DNA of 64,000 bases from Arbacia lixula (GCA_963669155.1 OZ022593.1:13325120-13389119), one strand, 5' to 3'; numbered from the stretch's first letter, positions 1-11,044 are shown. Notes: generated by a model not told the origin, from the letters alone. Numbers and translations: made by a program.

Positions 1-719
1 GCTCTTTGTGATACGGGGCCCAGGAACATTATTGACTTGATAAAGAGACAGTTAAGGAAAAGGGAAGCAGGTGACCACTCCAACATCTGAGGTAAATGAA
101 GAAACAAACTGTAGTGGCTGTCAATGGTTTTAGTGCATGCGTCAATGTTAATATGGGCTCCAGACGGGGTGTACGGTGCAAAATATAGATGGGTCCCAGA
201 GTGGGCCAAATGGGGTCTTTAACATTTTTGCAACTGACCAACAGGAAAATGATGCACATGGACTCATATCATTTGACCTTTTGACCCGTAGATGACTTGT
301 GACTCCATCATCCTCATAACGCCACATGTCGTATTACCCAAGGATCATTTGTACCAAGTTTGATCACAATTGATGCAGAAATTAAGATATGGGAGCAAGT
401 TAAACAAAAACATTTTTGTAACAGGAAAAGTGATTACATGTATTCGACAAGTATCAAATGAAATGAAACAAACGTTGATTCTCATAAGTCGGCACAGTCT
501 TAGATAAAATAGCCTTTATATGTCGTTAAAATAATAGGGTTTCCTTACAATTATATTGTACATCGTTTAGTGAGTGTTTTACCTCCATGGAATAAACCTC
601 AATTTTGTGTCCGGACGTGTCCGAAAAAGTTACGGACCGAATTCTTTTTACAATTTCATCAAAATTTCCCTTCGCTCATCCCCAAAATAACAGACCATTT
701 CATTATGTATCAAATTTTA

Positions 720-1765
720 TTCACGTCGTTCAAACAGAACGTTACTAATGGTAACCCCAAAGCTTGTCCGAGGTTTGTCCGCGTAGCAAAGACTAATTAG
801 ATTCAGAGTGCGTTCCCTCTATTGAAACTGAATCACGAAATACATGTAAATATAATAACGCAACACCAGGCAGTAAGGGGGAAAATTATTGTAAATACAT
901 TACGAAAAAGGCTTACTCACAGTGTGTGCACAGCTTTGCACTCCCAGCGAAGACTGCACGGTTGACATATTTCTCGAAACAGATGTTATTTTGTTATTCA
1001 GTGAAAGGCATTGCCTAATCAGAAATACAGCGTATTGTCATGATTGTTTAAAACACCTGAAAGTCTGGTAGTTTGATGAGGCTTTGGTCATCATAGACCA
1101 AAGGAAAGTCCATTCATAATAGGTTGATTCTTTAATAGACCAATTTTGTAATGTATGCACATCCCCACACTAACAGACCAGTTTCATTATGTAATCAAAT
1201 GTTGTTCACGTCGTTCAAACAATACGTTACTAATGGTAGCCCCAAAGCTTGTTCGAGGTTTGTCCGAGTAGCAACAACCAATAAATTCAGATTGCGTTCC
1301 ATCCATTGAAACTGAATCACGGAACACCATACAAGGCAGTATAAAGAGGGAAAGTTGTGAATACATTAGGAAAACGGATTATTGGCAAGGGCCAGGGTTG
1401 ATGTTCATGTCACCAGACAAGAGCAGCAAGAGCAAGCTCAGGTGTTTATTTCGAGACTGCTTAAAACTTATAATTACAAAGATCTTCTCAATTCTGCAAG
1501 AAGAGTTGTAGATGATATGGAATAAGCTCAACGGCATATCAGCATGAAGGTTCAAACCAGTTGCACAGAAAGTCACACATGACCAGTTTCCTTGATTGAA
1601 ACATGCGTATCCGAAACGACTCTTAAGGTGGCGGATAGCGGGAAAATTGATGAGTACCAACAACTAATATGCATTCCACCAATTTAAACTGAATCACCAG
1701 ATACAGGCGAATATCATAGCGTCTTAGGTATAAAGTTATGCATACATTGCGAAAACGGCTTATTC
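720..1765. repeat. Diverged internal repeats of about 120 bp
   Basis: A motif running from CACGTCGTTCAAACA through the AACGTTACTAATGGTA-like part to TTGAAACTGAATCACG occurs at about 722-840, again at 1207-1325, and more weakly near 1645-1765. The same family recurs in copy 2 (about 6976, 7430 and 7880) and once alone at 10246-10368. It is a dispersed repeat of unknown class. Confidence 0.7.
1379..1663 (-). pseudogene. Non-LTR retrotransposon ORF remnant with 2A-like motif
   Basis: On the minus strand a short open frame ends in a Leu-rich run followed by SGDMNINPGP (positions 1386-1421), then a stop. A Leu run plus SGD-x-x-x-NPGP resembles the 2A-like (D-x-E-x-NPGP) translational-recoding motif found in the N-terminal part of some CR1/L2-type non-LTR retrotransposon ORFs in sea urchins and other marine animals. 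The canonical Glu before xNPGP is not present here. No reverse transcriptase follows, so this is a fragment. The paralogous segment at 7611-7888 has a frameshift in the Leu run. The family assignment is inferred from the motif alone. Confidence 0.5.
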
Positions 1766-1939
1766 AAAAGCCCTGTTCGATGGCATATGTGCAACACTTA
1801 AATAACACCATTATAACATCCACCGTATATCGTCGTACAATACAACGTTAAACCAGCGATAAGCTACACGTTGAACTTAGCATGTACTCTGAATACGTAC
1901 GGTCATGACTCTGTGTGTACCAAGGGTCTGTGTGTATTA

Positions 1940-2666
1940 CCAGGGATGTGTTATGGAAGGATATGAATCAACTTTCTTCCTTTGAACCCATGTGCCAAGC
2001 CGCTGAAAAGTTATGTGTTCTCAACAGGTGCTGTTCAAGTGTTTGAACAATTATGAACATGATTGTGTGGCAACGGCTTCTCAGAGAAAACAAAAGAAAT
2101 GTACAGTCTCATTTCGCTTGTCCCGTTCTGTTAATGGCCTTAATACTTCCATGAGCATTATCAGGTATCAGCAAACACAAATAAACAAGTTTTTCAAGTG
2201 AAATATCTCTGTTTCACGCAAATACACACAAATGCCGTTAATGATAATACACAGCTTGATATATCATTTTGAGAGTTGTTGAATCCCCCAAATGCACAAG
2301 TTGTCGGAAAGTGAAGAAATTGGTCAATTTTGTAAGTAGTACAAATAGCTTATATCTCCGATTTTTAATGATTCCTCAATACTTTTCGAAACAAAAGCAG
2401 AGTATTAGGATCTGTCATTATCTGCCGTTAACTTCCTTATAGTTTGCAAACAAATTTGTCAAAAACAAAACTTCTACAGACACATGGAAAATTAAAGAAA
2501 TTTCTTTTCAAGTTGACATCAGCTAAATGTCGGCCCGGCACATGGAACATCAAAGCATTGTCATGATTATGGGATGCTTTTGACATTCATGAGCACGCTT
2601 TAGAACCCATACAGATGTTTGAATATATTATGCTCGAGTTTCTACTCCTTCGTAACACCTCCCTGG
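1940..2666. mobile_element. 727-bp non-autonomous DNA transposon, copy A
   Basis: The ends form an imperfect terminal inverted repeat: CCAGGGATGTGTTATGGAAG at the left, and the reverse complement of the right end reads CCAGGGAGGTGTTACGAAGG. The element is flanked by a direct TATTA at 1935-1939 and 2667-2671. The duplicate block (near 8161) has a single TATTA there and no element, so this is an insertion with a 5-bp target duplication. A related 727-bp copy lies at 35922-36648. It has no transposase; superfamily is unassigned. Confidence 0.88.
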
Positions 2667-2691
2667 TATTACTGACACTACGGACACGATC

Positions 2692-2748
2692 TTTTCTTAT
2701 GCGGACAAAATTTCAAAGGGTCCCTTTGAAATGTCCGCATAACAAAAG
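2692..2748. repeat. Near-perfect hairpin, copy 1
   Basis: Inverted repeat with arms TTATGCGGACAAAATTTCAAA and its near reverse complement meeting at GGGTCCC, able to form a stem of about 27 bp with almost no loop. The duplicate is at 8184-8241. Confidence 0.8.
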
Positions 2749-2883
2749 ACCATGCTCATAGTGTATGAATGATTTCGGGCACGATACATTCACAGCTTAG
2801 GGTCGCTCAAACATTCATGGTGGAGGAATGCAAACATAAACATAAACACCATGTAGCGGCTAAATTCTCCCGGTTGAGCACCG

Positions 2884-3190
2884 ACGCTATTATGGCCGAG
2901 AGGTCTAATACGCCGGCAGTAAGCTCACACTCGTGCGCCTCGCACGGGTTCGAATCTCGTCTGACGCTAATATAGGTTCAAGGATTTTTGCGGTTTGGCA
3001 CCGTGTGATTGGGATCAGCCTTGTTTCCTCCCCTAAATCGTCAGGGCCTCGGCTAGAGTTCCAGGAGTTTACGAAGAGACATGCTTTGGGCCGATCGCCA
3101 TATCAGAAGGGCACTAATGGTAGTCGGTAAAAGGTCATTGATTTGGCCCATAAATCACGACACCTGAACGCCTGGCAACCATTGCGTAAT
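2884..3190 (+). mobile_element. tRNA-derived SINE, copy 1
   Basis: Contains an RNA polymerase III A-box-like TGGCCGAGAGGTCTAA at 2893 and a B-box GGTTCGAATCT at 2947, the spacing and sequence expected of a Leu/Ser-type tRNA head. A non-tRNA body of about 200 bp follows, then a T-rich/CT tail near 3190-3270. The tRNA part does not keep a full cloverleaf acceptor stem, so I call a SINE rather than a functional tRNA. The identical family member at 8379-8683 belongs to the duplicated block. Confidence 0.72.
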
Positions 3191-3235
3191 CTTTTGATTT
3201 TTTTTTATTTGTTTTGATTAGTTGTTTTCCCTCTA

Positions 3236-3266
<31 letters not shown>

Positions 3267-3427
3267 TGTTTTTGTTTTTGTTTTTTTCTTTTTGAAATCC
3301 ACTTTGATTTGTTTTCTATCCTTATCTCTAATAACAATAAGCTTGGATGATGCGAATCAAAATTAAACAACAGCATATCACTAATTAAAGGCCCAACCCG
3401 TAAAATTGACTAAAAAGTATACCATTA

Positions 3428-3650
3428 AAATATAGCTAGAGTTCGATATTCCGAAGGTTCGTTTATTCCGGAGGTTTGTTATTTCGAAAATATTATAAAA
3501 AATACAAAAAAATACCGAAACCCGTAAATTGCCTATACCTCGATTCTCGTTAGTCCGAAAACGAAAAAGGGCTCGTTAATCCGAGCATTTGTCGTGCAAC
3601 GTTCGGAATAACGAACATTTGGAGCAACGAGTGCTTTCCTAAAATATAGG
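3428..3650. mobile_element. MITE-like repeat with TTCGTTATTCCGAA words
   Basis: Several words of the type GTTCGATATTCCGAAGG, TTAGTCCGAAAACGAAAAAG and, inverted, GTTCGGAATAACGAAC occur within 200 bp, giving partly inverted ends. The second copy is at about 8934-9140. The class is unknown; it looks like a short palindromic non-coding element. Confidence 0.45.
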
Positions 3651-3765
3651 ATTTCGTTCAATAGAACATTTAGAAGTATAATGCGCACTCACCCTCATGC
3701 TTTGCCGAGAGTTGAACAAAACCAACCCAAAACAAATTCCAGTGATTAGAAGAAACTAGTAATTG

Positions 3766-4012
3766 GAACCCAGATAGCAAAGTATCTGGGGCAGATATGG
3801 GAATCATGTGGGTCTACTGGGGCCCATATGTGCTATGTTCAACCCATATGGGGCCCATATGGTTTGTGCCACCTAGAACCCAGATAACAAAACCATATGG
3901 GGCCCCATGTGGTATGAATATGAGTAATGTGGTCTTATTTCTGGGTCGATTGAGCCATATAAAACCCATATGGGGCCCATATGGGCTTTTCCACCTTGAA
4001 CTACCCACATGA
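3766..4012. repeat. CCCATATGGGG palindromic repeat cluster
   Basis: Many overlapping copies of GGGCCCATATGGG, CCATATGGGGCC and related palindromic words. The same type is at 9262-9503 (duplicate block) and, in a different arrangement, at 9860-10046. Translations rich in GP, HMGP and YG from this DNA are by-products of the repeat. Confidence 0.8.
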
Positions 4013-4062
4013 TAACTGAGATGCTTATGAATATTCATGCATGTATTAGGCCTATTGACTTC

Positions 4063-4290
4063 CCTCCTCCTCCTCCCCCTCCTCCTCCTCCTCTTCCCTC
4101 CCCCCCCCCCCCTCCTCCTCCTCCTCCTCCTCCTCCTCCTCCTCCTCCTCCCCCTCCTCCTCCTCCTCTTCCCTCCCCCCCCCCCTCCTCCTCCTCCTCC
4201 TCCTCCTCCTCCTCCTCCTCCTCCTCCTCCTCCTCCTCCTCCTCCTCCTCCTCCTCATTTTCTTAACCATTCTCCTCCTCCTTCTCTCCG
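4063..4290. repeat. (CCT)n microsatellite with C tracts
   Basis: About 200 bp of CCT/TCC triplets interrupted by two poly-C tracts. It lies immediately after the end of duplication copy 1. Poly-Pro, Ser and Leu frames here are artefacts. The 400 bp that follow (4290-4690) show nothing recognisable apart from the presumed intron end. Confidence 0.95.
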
Positions 4291-4692
4291 CCGCCCCATC
4301 CCTTACTCCTTCCCTTCCTGCGCCTCATCATCTATCACAGTAGATTTCACCTCAAAATATTCAATGCAGGTTTGAAAAAAGGCATCAAATTCTAAAGCAT
4401 TTTTAAGACACCTTTAAACCAATCCTTGCATAAACCCTTACTACAATGTCTAACTTACCGAGAACAGAATATCAGAACATTGTACGGCGTATGCAAACGC
4501 ATACACCATTATTTTACAGTGAACAACCCCTTTAACTACATTGCCCACACAGCACAAATTATGTCGTGTTTATCTCGTTTAGCTCATTAACGGGGGTAAT
4601 TATCAGTCTTTTGGGATCAGAAATATTGATCAGAAATATTCAACAGCATGGAAGCCAGGTTAACTCTCTGTGTGTATCACCCCCACTCACAG

Positions 4693-4870
4693 GTACATCA
4701 AGCAAGACACAGCGGAGGCTCTGTCACTCCTCCCCGCTACTATCGGCGCGCTGAAGGGTGTGCACTCGCTGATGGAGGCCTCGTTCGTCAAGAACGATCT
4801 CATGAATGAGGCGCAGGAGCAAGCTGCCAAGAACAAGGAGGAGGACGCCGCACAGCCCCCGATCGAATAA
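4693..4870 (+). CDS. 3'-terminal coding exon of an unidentified gene
   Basis: A GC-rich segment follows a good 3' splice site (CCCCACTCACAG, ending at 4692). It reads YIKQDTAEALSLLPATIGAL from the first full codon and continues through a charged, Ala/Glu/Lys-rich C-terminus ending QPPIE and TAA at 4868-4870. Composition and codon usage differ sharply from the AT-rich surroundings and the frame is clean, so it looks like real coding sequence. The intron would be phase 2. I see no upstream exons in 1-4692; they may lie left of the window, or the exon may be a stranded fragment. The sequence looks helical and hydrophilic towards its end. I do not recognise the family. Confidence 0.6.
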
Positions 4871-5190
4871 TCGCATTCCCCGGCCAAATAAACACAGCTC
4901 CCGTCCAAAAAATTATCGCATCCCGCGGTCGAAAAGTCGCATCCCCCGGTCGAATAATCAGAGCTCCCGGTCGAATGATCATATTCCCCGGCTGAATAAT
5001 CACAGCTCGCGTTCAAATAATCACTACCCGTGGTCGAAAAGTCGCATCTCCCGGTCGAATAATATTGCTTCTCAGGTGGAATAATCAGAGCTCCCGGTCG
5101 GATAATGGAAACCCCAAGCCGGATGATAACAGTTCCCACTACGATAAGTGTAGCCCCGGCCGAATTACCACAGACTCCGGTCGAAACCAT
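4855..5190. repeat. 21-bp minisatellite seeded on a stop codon
   Basis: About 15 diverged copies of a 21-bp unit typified by CAGAGCTCCCGGTCGAATGAT. The first unit overlaps the last codons and stop of the exon at 4693-4870 (CCCCCGATCGAATAATC). Because 21 is a multiple of three, the reverse strand shows an artefactual open frame with a 7-residue repeat. Downstream, 5190-5690 contains nothing I can name. Confidence 0.85.
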
Positions 5191-5688
5191 ATTGTGATCC
5201 TAGCGAATGTTTGGATGCGAATATAGCGCTTAATATGTATGTGGTAACATACTGTTGCCATATGAAATGCAATGATGTCCAAAGTAAGATGCTAACTTTC
5301 ACTGATGCGTGATGCATAATCATCTCCCAGGACTTATAAGTAAATCGCTGGTAAATATCTTTATTCGGTAGGCTTATTACGTGCAATCCCATACATGTAA
5401 GACATGTACCCAACTGTCAGGATTTAAAGGCCTGTTTTACATGGAATAATGTGTTTTTCTCATTGAAATAAAATGGTTAGAAAATGACGAGAGACTAATA
5501 TATAGCAACTAAGAAATGTGCATTCCATTTTTTTTTAATGAAATTATCATCACAATGGTGCCGATTTTCATCCTGTTCATGATTGTATGTTTTTAATGAA
5601 AATTTGCAAATATATAATGCAAAACTAAACACGAATCCAGATGAAATATGTATCGGTCATTATTTCTTTAAATCACATTTTGGGTTAC

Positions 5689-5689
<1 letters not shown>

Positions 5690-5755
<66 letters not shown>

Positions 5756-6165
5756 AGAGAAACACATGGGTGTGTGTGAGGGGGGTGGGGGGTGGAGGGG
5801 GCGACAGGGGGTAGTGAGATAGAGGTGGTAGTGAGGGAGAGAGAGAATAGACAGAGTGGACGTGAAAGAGAAAAGGGGAGAGTAAGAGGAAGAGAAAAGG
5901 AGAAAGAGAGAGAGGGGAAGAAGACAGAGAGAATGAGGCCAATTAATATTGTGTGCACCTTAGTAAACAAAATTGGCGGCACATCAAGAGTTGTGGACGA
6001 GATCTCTAAAGTTGAATTTAGTTCCACACCATCGTCATCCTTCTTACCATCGTCGTTATCAACCTCTTTCTCTCTCTCTCTCTCTCTCTCTCTGCCCCCC
6101 CCCCCCCCCTCCCGCACAAACATACACGCTCTCTCTCTCTCTCTCTCTCTCTTGCTCATAACATT
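5690..6165. repeat. GA and CT microsatellites in opposite orientations
   Basis: (GA)n from 5692 to about 5760, purine-rich sequence to about 5935, then (CT)n runs at 6068-6095 and 6130-6152 around a poly-C tract. The opposed GA and CT runs could pair with each other. This is the right end of the spacer before duplication copy 2. Confidence 0.93.
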
Positions 6166-7610
6166 AAAAAGAGAGAACAACCCATTTCTGGCGAATTCTG
6201 ATCAGACCATTATATGCATGGGATGTATTACAAGTCAATAAGGTTTCGTAGCTCTTTGTGATACGGGGCCCAGGAACATTATTGACTTGATAAAGAGACA
6301 GTTAAGGAAAAAGGGAAGCAGGTGACCACTCCAACATCGTAGGTAAATGAAGAAACAAACTGTAGTGTCTGTCAATGGTTTAAGTACATGCATCTATGTT
6401 GATATGGGCCCCAGATGGGTTGTACGGTGCAAAATATAGATGGGTCCCAGAGTGGGCTAAATGGGGTCTTTAACATTTTTGCAACTGACCAACAGGAAAA
6501 TGATGCACATGGACTCATATCATTTGACCTTTTGACCCGTAGATGACTTGTGACTCCACCATCCCCATGACGCCACATGTGGTATAACCCAAGGATCATT
6601 TGTACCAAGTTTGATCGCAATTGATGCAGAAATTAAGATATGGGAGCAAGTTAAACAAAAACATTTTTCTAACAGGAAAAGTGATTACATGTATTTGACA
6701 AGTATCAAATGAAATGAAACAAACATTGATTCTCATAAGTCGGCACAGTCTTAGATAAAATAGCCCTTTATATGTCGTTAAAATATTAGGGTTTCCTTAC
6801 AATTATATTGTACATCGTTTATTGAGTGTTTTACCCCCATGGAATAAACCTCAATTTTGTGTCCGGACGTGTCCGAAAAAGTTACGGACCGAATTCTTTT
6901 TACAATTTCATCAAAATTTCCCTTTGCTCATCCCCAAAATAACAGACCATTTCATTATGTAATCAAATTTCATTCACGTCGTTCAAACAGAACGTTACTA
7001 ATGGTAACCCCAAAGCTTGTCCGAGGTTTGTCCACGTAGCAAAGACTAATTAGATTCAGAGTGCGTTTTCTCTATTGAAACTGAATCACGAAATACATGT
7101 AAATATAATAATGCAACACCAGGCAGTAAGGGGGAAAATTGTAAATACATTACGAAAAAGGCTTACTCACAGTGTGTGCACAGCTTTGCACTCCCAGCGA
7201 AGACTGCACGGTTGACATATTTCTCGAAACAGATGTTATTTTGTTATTCAGTGAAAGGCATTGCCTAATCAGAAATACAGCGTATTGTTTAAAACACCTG
7301 AAAGTCTGTTAGTTTGATAAGGCTTTGGTCATCATAGACCAAAGGAAAGTTCATTCATAATAGGTTGATTCTTTAATAGACCAATCCCCACACTAACAGA
7401 CCAGTTTCATTATGTAATCAAATGTTGTTCACGTCGTTCAAACAATACGTTACTAATGGTAGCCCCAAAGCTTGTTCGAGGTTTGTCCGAGTAGCAACAA
7501 CCAATAAATTCAGATTGCGTTCCATCAATTGAAACTGAATCACGAAACACCAGACAAGGCAGTATAAAGAGGGAAAGTTGTGAATACATAAGGAAAACGG
7601 ATTATTGGCA

Positions 7611-7888
7611 AGGGCCAGGGTTGATGTTCATGTCACCAGACAAGAGCAGCAAGAGCATGAGCTCAGGTGTTTATTTCGAGACTGCTTAAAACTTATAATT
7701 ACAAAGATCTTCTCAATTCTGCAAGAAGAGTTGTAGATGATATGGAATAAGCTCAACGGCATATCAGCATGAAGGTTCAAACCAGTTGCACAGAAAGTCA
7801 CACATGACCAGTTTCCTTGATTGAAACATGCGCATCCGAAACGACTCTTAAGGTGGCGGATAGCGGGAAAATTGATGAGTAGCAACAA
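7611..7888 (-). pseudogene. Frameshifted second copy of the 2A-like remnant
   Basis: Duplicate of 1379-1663 in copy 2. Two extra bases in the Leu-coding run move SGDMNINPGP out of frame with the upstream residues, so this copy cannot make the motif in the same polypeptide. Confidence 0.55.
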
Positions 7889-8183
7889 CTAATATGCATT
7901 CCACCAATTTAAACTGAATCACCAGATACAGGCGAATATCATAGCGTCTTAGGTATAAAGTTATGAATACATTGCGAAAACGGCTTATTCAAAAGCCCTG
8001 TTCGATGGCATATGTGCAACACTTAAATAACACCATTCTAACATCCACCGTATATCGTCGTACAATACAACGTTAAACCAGCGATAAGCTACACGTTGAA
8101 CTTAGCATGTACTCTGAATACGTACGGTCATGACTCTGTGTGTACCAAGGGTCTGTGTGTATTACTGACACTACGGACACGAT

Positions 8184-8241
8184 CTTTTGTTATGCGGACA
8201 AAATTTCAAAGGGTCCCTTTGAAATGTCCGCATAACAAAAG
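8184..8241. repeat. Near-perfect hairpin, copy 2
   Basis: Same inverted repeat as at 2692-2748. In this copy the outer stem is better paired (CTTTTGTTATGC against GCATAACAAAAG). Confidence 0.8.
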
Positions 8242-8378
8242 ACCATGCTCATAGTGTATGAATGATTTCGGGCACGATACATTCACAGCTTAGGGTAGCT
8301 AAAACATTCATGGTGGAGGGATGCAAACATAAACATAAGCACCATGTAGCGGCTAAATTCTCCCGGTTGAGCACCGAC

Positions 8379-8683
8379 GCTATTATGGCCGAGAGGTCTA
8401 ATACGCCGGCAGTAAGCTCACACTCGTGCGCCTCGCACGGGTTCGAATCTCGTCTGACGCTAATATAGGTTCAAGGATTTTTGCGGTTTGGCACCGTGTG
8501 ATTGGGATCAGCCTTGTTTCCTCCCCTAAATCGTCAGGGCCTCGGCTAGAGTTCCAGGAGTTTACGAAGAGACATGCTTTGGGCCGATCGCCATATCAGA
8601 AGGGCACTAATGGTAGTCGGTAAAAGGTCATTGATTTGGCCCATAAGTCACGACACCTGAACGCCTGGCAACCATTGCGTAAT
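8379..8683 (+). mobile_element. tRNA-derived SINE, copy 2
   Basis: Duplicate of the SINE at 2884-3190, with its A box near 8386 and B box near 8440. Nearly identical, because the whole block was duplicated. Confidence 0.72.
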
Positions 8684-8728
8684 CTTTTGATTTTTTTTTA
8701 TTTGTTTTGATTAGTTGTTTTCCCTCTA

Positions 8729-8759
<31 letters not shown>

Positions 8760-9859
8760 TGTTTTTGTTTTTGTTTTTTTTCTTTTTGAAATCCACTTTA
8801 ATTTGTTTTCTATCCTTATCTCTAATAACAATAAGCTTGGATGATGCGAATCAAAATTAAACAACAGCATATCACTAATTAAAGGCCCAACCCGTAAAAT
8901 TGACGAAAAAGTATACCATTAAAATATGGCTAGAGTTCGATATTCCGAAGGTTCGTTTATTCCGGAGGTTTGTTATTTCGAAAATATTACAAAAAATACA
9001 AAAAATACCGAAACCCGTAAATTGCCTATACGTCGATTCTCGTTAGTCCGAAAACGAAAAAGGGCTCGTTAATCCGAGCATTTGTCGTGCAACGTTCGGA
9101 ATAACGAACATTTGGAGTAACGAGTGCTTCCCTAAAATATAGGCCTTCGTTCAATAGAACATTTAGAAGTATAATGCGCAGTCACCCTCATGCTTTGCCG
9201 AGAGTTGAACAAAACCAACCCAAAACAAATTCCAGTGATTAGAAGAAACTAGTAATTGGAACCCAGATAGCAAAGTATCTGGGGCAGATATGGGAATTAT
9301 GTGGGTCTACTGGGGCCCATATGTACTATGTTCAACCCATATGGGTCCCATATGGTTTGTGCCACCTAGAACCCAGATAACAAAACCATATGGGGCCCCA
9401 TGTGGTATGTATATGAGTAATGTGGTCTTATTTCTGGGTCGATTGAGCCGTATAAAACCCATATGGGGCCCATATGGGCTTTTCCACCTTGAACTACCCA
9501 CATGATAACTGAGATGCTTATGAATATTCATGCATGTATTATGCCTATTGACTTGTGTAATATTTTTTTTTAAATTATTTTTGTAAATTTGAATAGACAA
9601 CCGGTATATGATTAGATAGAAGGAATATTTAAGCAAAAATTCCAATAACTGTTTTATCAAAAAATAAATAAATGCCACCTAATTGAATCCAGACAACAAT
9701 AATTACGACAAAATGAAGTAAATTTCCGTAGTGCGAAATATATGAAAGTGAGTATACTGAGGAATACGATAGGATCGAGTAGGATCGAATAAGATAAGAT
9801 TATGTGTTCGCATTTTGCCTATCCAAGTATGATATATTATCCATCAATTTGTTTTGGCC

Positions 9860-10046
9860 CATTTTGCCCATATGGGCTCCAGATGGGGAGTACGGTGCAA
9901 AATATAGATGGGTCCCAGATGGGTCAAATGGGGCCCATGTGGGCCCAGATGCTCCCCATATGGGCAGCCCATATTGGGCCCATATCCAGGCCCAGATCAA
10001 CCCATATCTAGCCCATATGCGCCCCAGATATTTTGCTATCCGGGAA
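9860..10046. repeat. CCCATATGGG-type repeat cluster, third site
   Basis: Tandem words such as GGGCCCATATGGG, GGGCCCAGAT and CCCATATGGGC. Part of it (GTACGGTGCAAAATATAGAT, near 9890) matches 170-200 and 6423-6450, so the three clusters share ancestry. Confidence 0.75.
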
Positions 10047-10379
10047 GTAACAACATGGCGCGTGTTGCTTTGTTGGGCAAGCAGCGGACAACAACATTAG
10101 ATGCGCCATGTTGTTACCTATTGTTACCATGTTGTGATGTATTAAAATCGAGTTGGCCAAGCTTTACTCATATTTTTAATCTCTCTCAATGATCGTACTA
10201 TTTTGAAAGTTGCAAGGCGTACACCATGTCTGATGTGTATGCATATTCACGTCGTTCAAACAATACGTTATTAATGATAATCCGATGCTTGCCCGAGGTT
10301 TGTCCCAGTAGCAACAACTAATAAATTCGGAGTGCGTTCTACCCATTGAAACTGAATCACGAAGTAGAGTGAACATATT

Positions 10380-11040
10380 TACGCGTTACTCCATAGTTAG
10401 CAAACGGCTTATTGAATGGCGGATATAAGGTGAAGTAAATATAGGCCTGAGTATGATTTAGATAGATTGAAGACTCTACGATGTGGTGGTTGATATGCAG
10501 GTACAGACCTCTGGCAGTGAGTCTGAAATGGTAGACTAGCTATCATTTGTTTGCACGTGCCTCCAAACATGATATATAACGGGCGAATCAATCTCGCAGA
10601 CACATATTTTGAGAAAGTCGATGCACGCATGCAGACTGCGCAGTTGGGAACACGTCATGACCCCTTACCCTTTCGTCCGACTATTGTCACGTGATCAATT
10701 GTGTAAGCTTCTTAAGTGAGCTTGATATGAGTGGAAGAACCTGTATCAAATTTGTTTTTGAGTGAAGAATAAAACCAGTTTGAGCAAAACAATTATAGTA
10801 TCGTCCCATAGCTTGATTCCCTCATTACCGTTGGCATGGAATTGTCTAGTAAAACCAGTAGAGTTTTTAAAGTCTGGTAAAGAAAGGGTGCTAAGCAAGA
10901 AGATGAACGGGAATGGCAATGTATCCAGAGCCTTTTACACATGTAGATAAGGGCTCTGAATGTATCCATCTCTCTCTTTATACATGTATAATGATATATA
11001 TAACGATACTATAATGATATAAACAAACATGCATGGGAAT
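10380..11040. other. No feature recognised
   Basis: AT-rich sequence without a convincing exon, RNA gene or repeat on either strand. Short open frames here show no family signature. Confidence 0.5.
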
Positions 11041-11044
11041 GTAA

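Larger units (their letters stand above)
1..4062. repeat. Large tandem duplication, copy 1 (truncated by window edge)
   Basis: The block from the first base to about 4062 reappears with very few differences at 6251-9554, in the same orientation. Both copies start with the same GCTCTTTGTGATACGGGGCC word and end in the same ATGCTTATGAATATTCATGC stretch before TATTGACTT. Copy 1 is about 0.75 kb longer, nearly all of it a 727-bp transposon at 1940-2666. Copy 1 probably continues to the left of the window. It holds a non-LTR remnant, a SINE, a hairpin and CCATATGGG repeats; no host gene was recognised in it. Confidence 0.93.
6251..9554. repeat. Large tandem duplication, copy 2
   Basis: Second copy of the block at 1-4062, separated from it by a 2.2-kb spacer. 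It lacks the 727-bp transposon (uninterrupted site near 8161) and has small indels. One of these disrupts the reading frame of the non-LTR remnant: an extra AT within the Leu run near 7655. Confidence 0.93.

Noticed and set aside
2893..2970. A functional tRNA gene
   Set aside because: A and B boxes are present, but a closed acceptor stem and a clean anticodon loop could not be made, and the segment continues into a SINE body.
2769..3130. Overlapping open frames across the SINE (and its copy at 8262-8623)
   Set aside because: They coincide with A/B boxes and the SINE body and are identical only because the block was duplicated.
3797..4038. Open frames rich in GP, HMGP and YG as a secreted repeat protein (also near 9300 and 9900)
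   Set aside because: They arise from the palindromic CCCATATGGG repeat read in several frames on both strands.
4037..4375. Poly-Pro, poly-Ser, poly-Leu and Arg/Glu-rich open frames over microsatellites (also at 5.7, 11.4, 13.2, 16.3, 18.3, 18.7 and 31.3 kb)
   Set aside because: They translate simple repeats; composition and lack of splice or start context show no gene.
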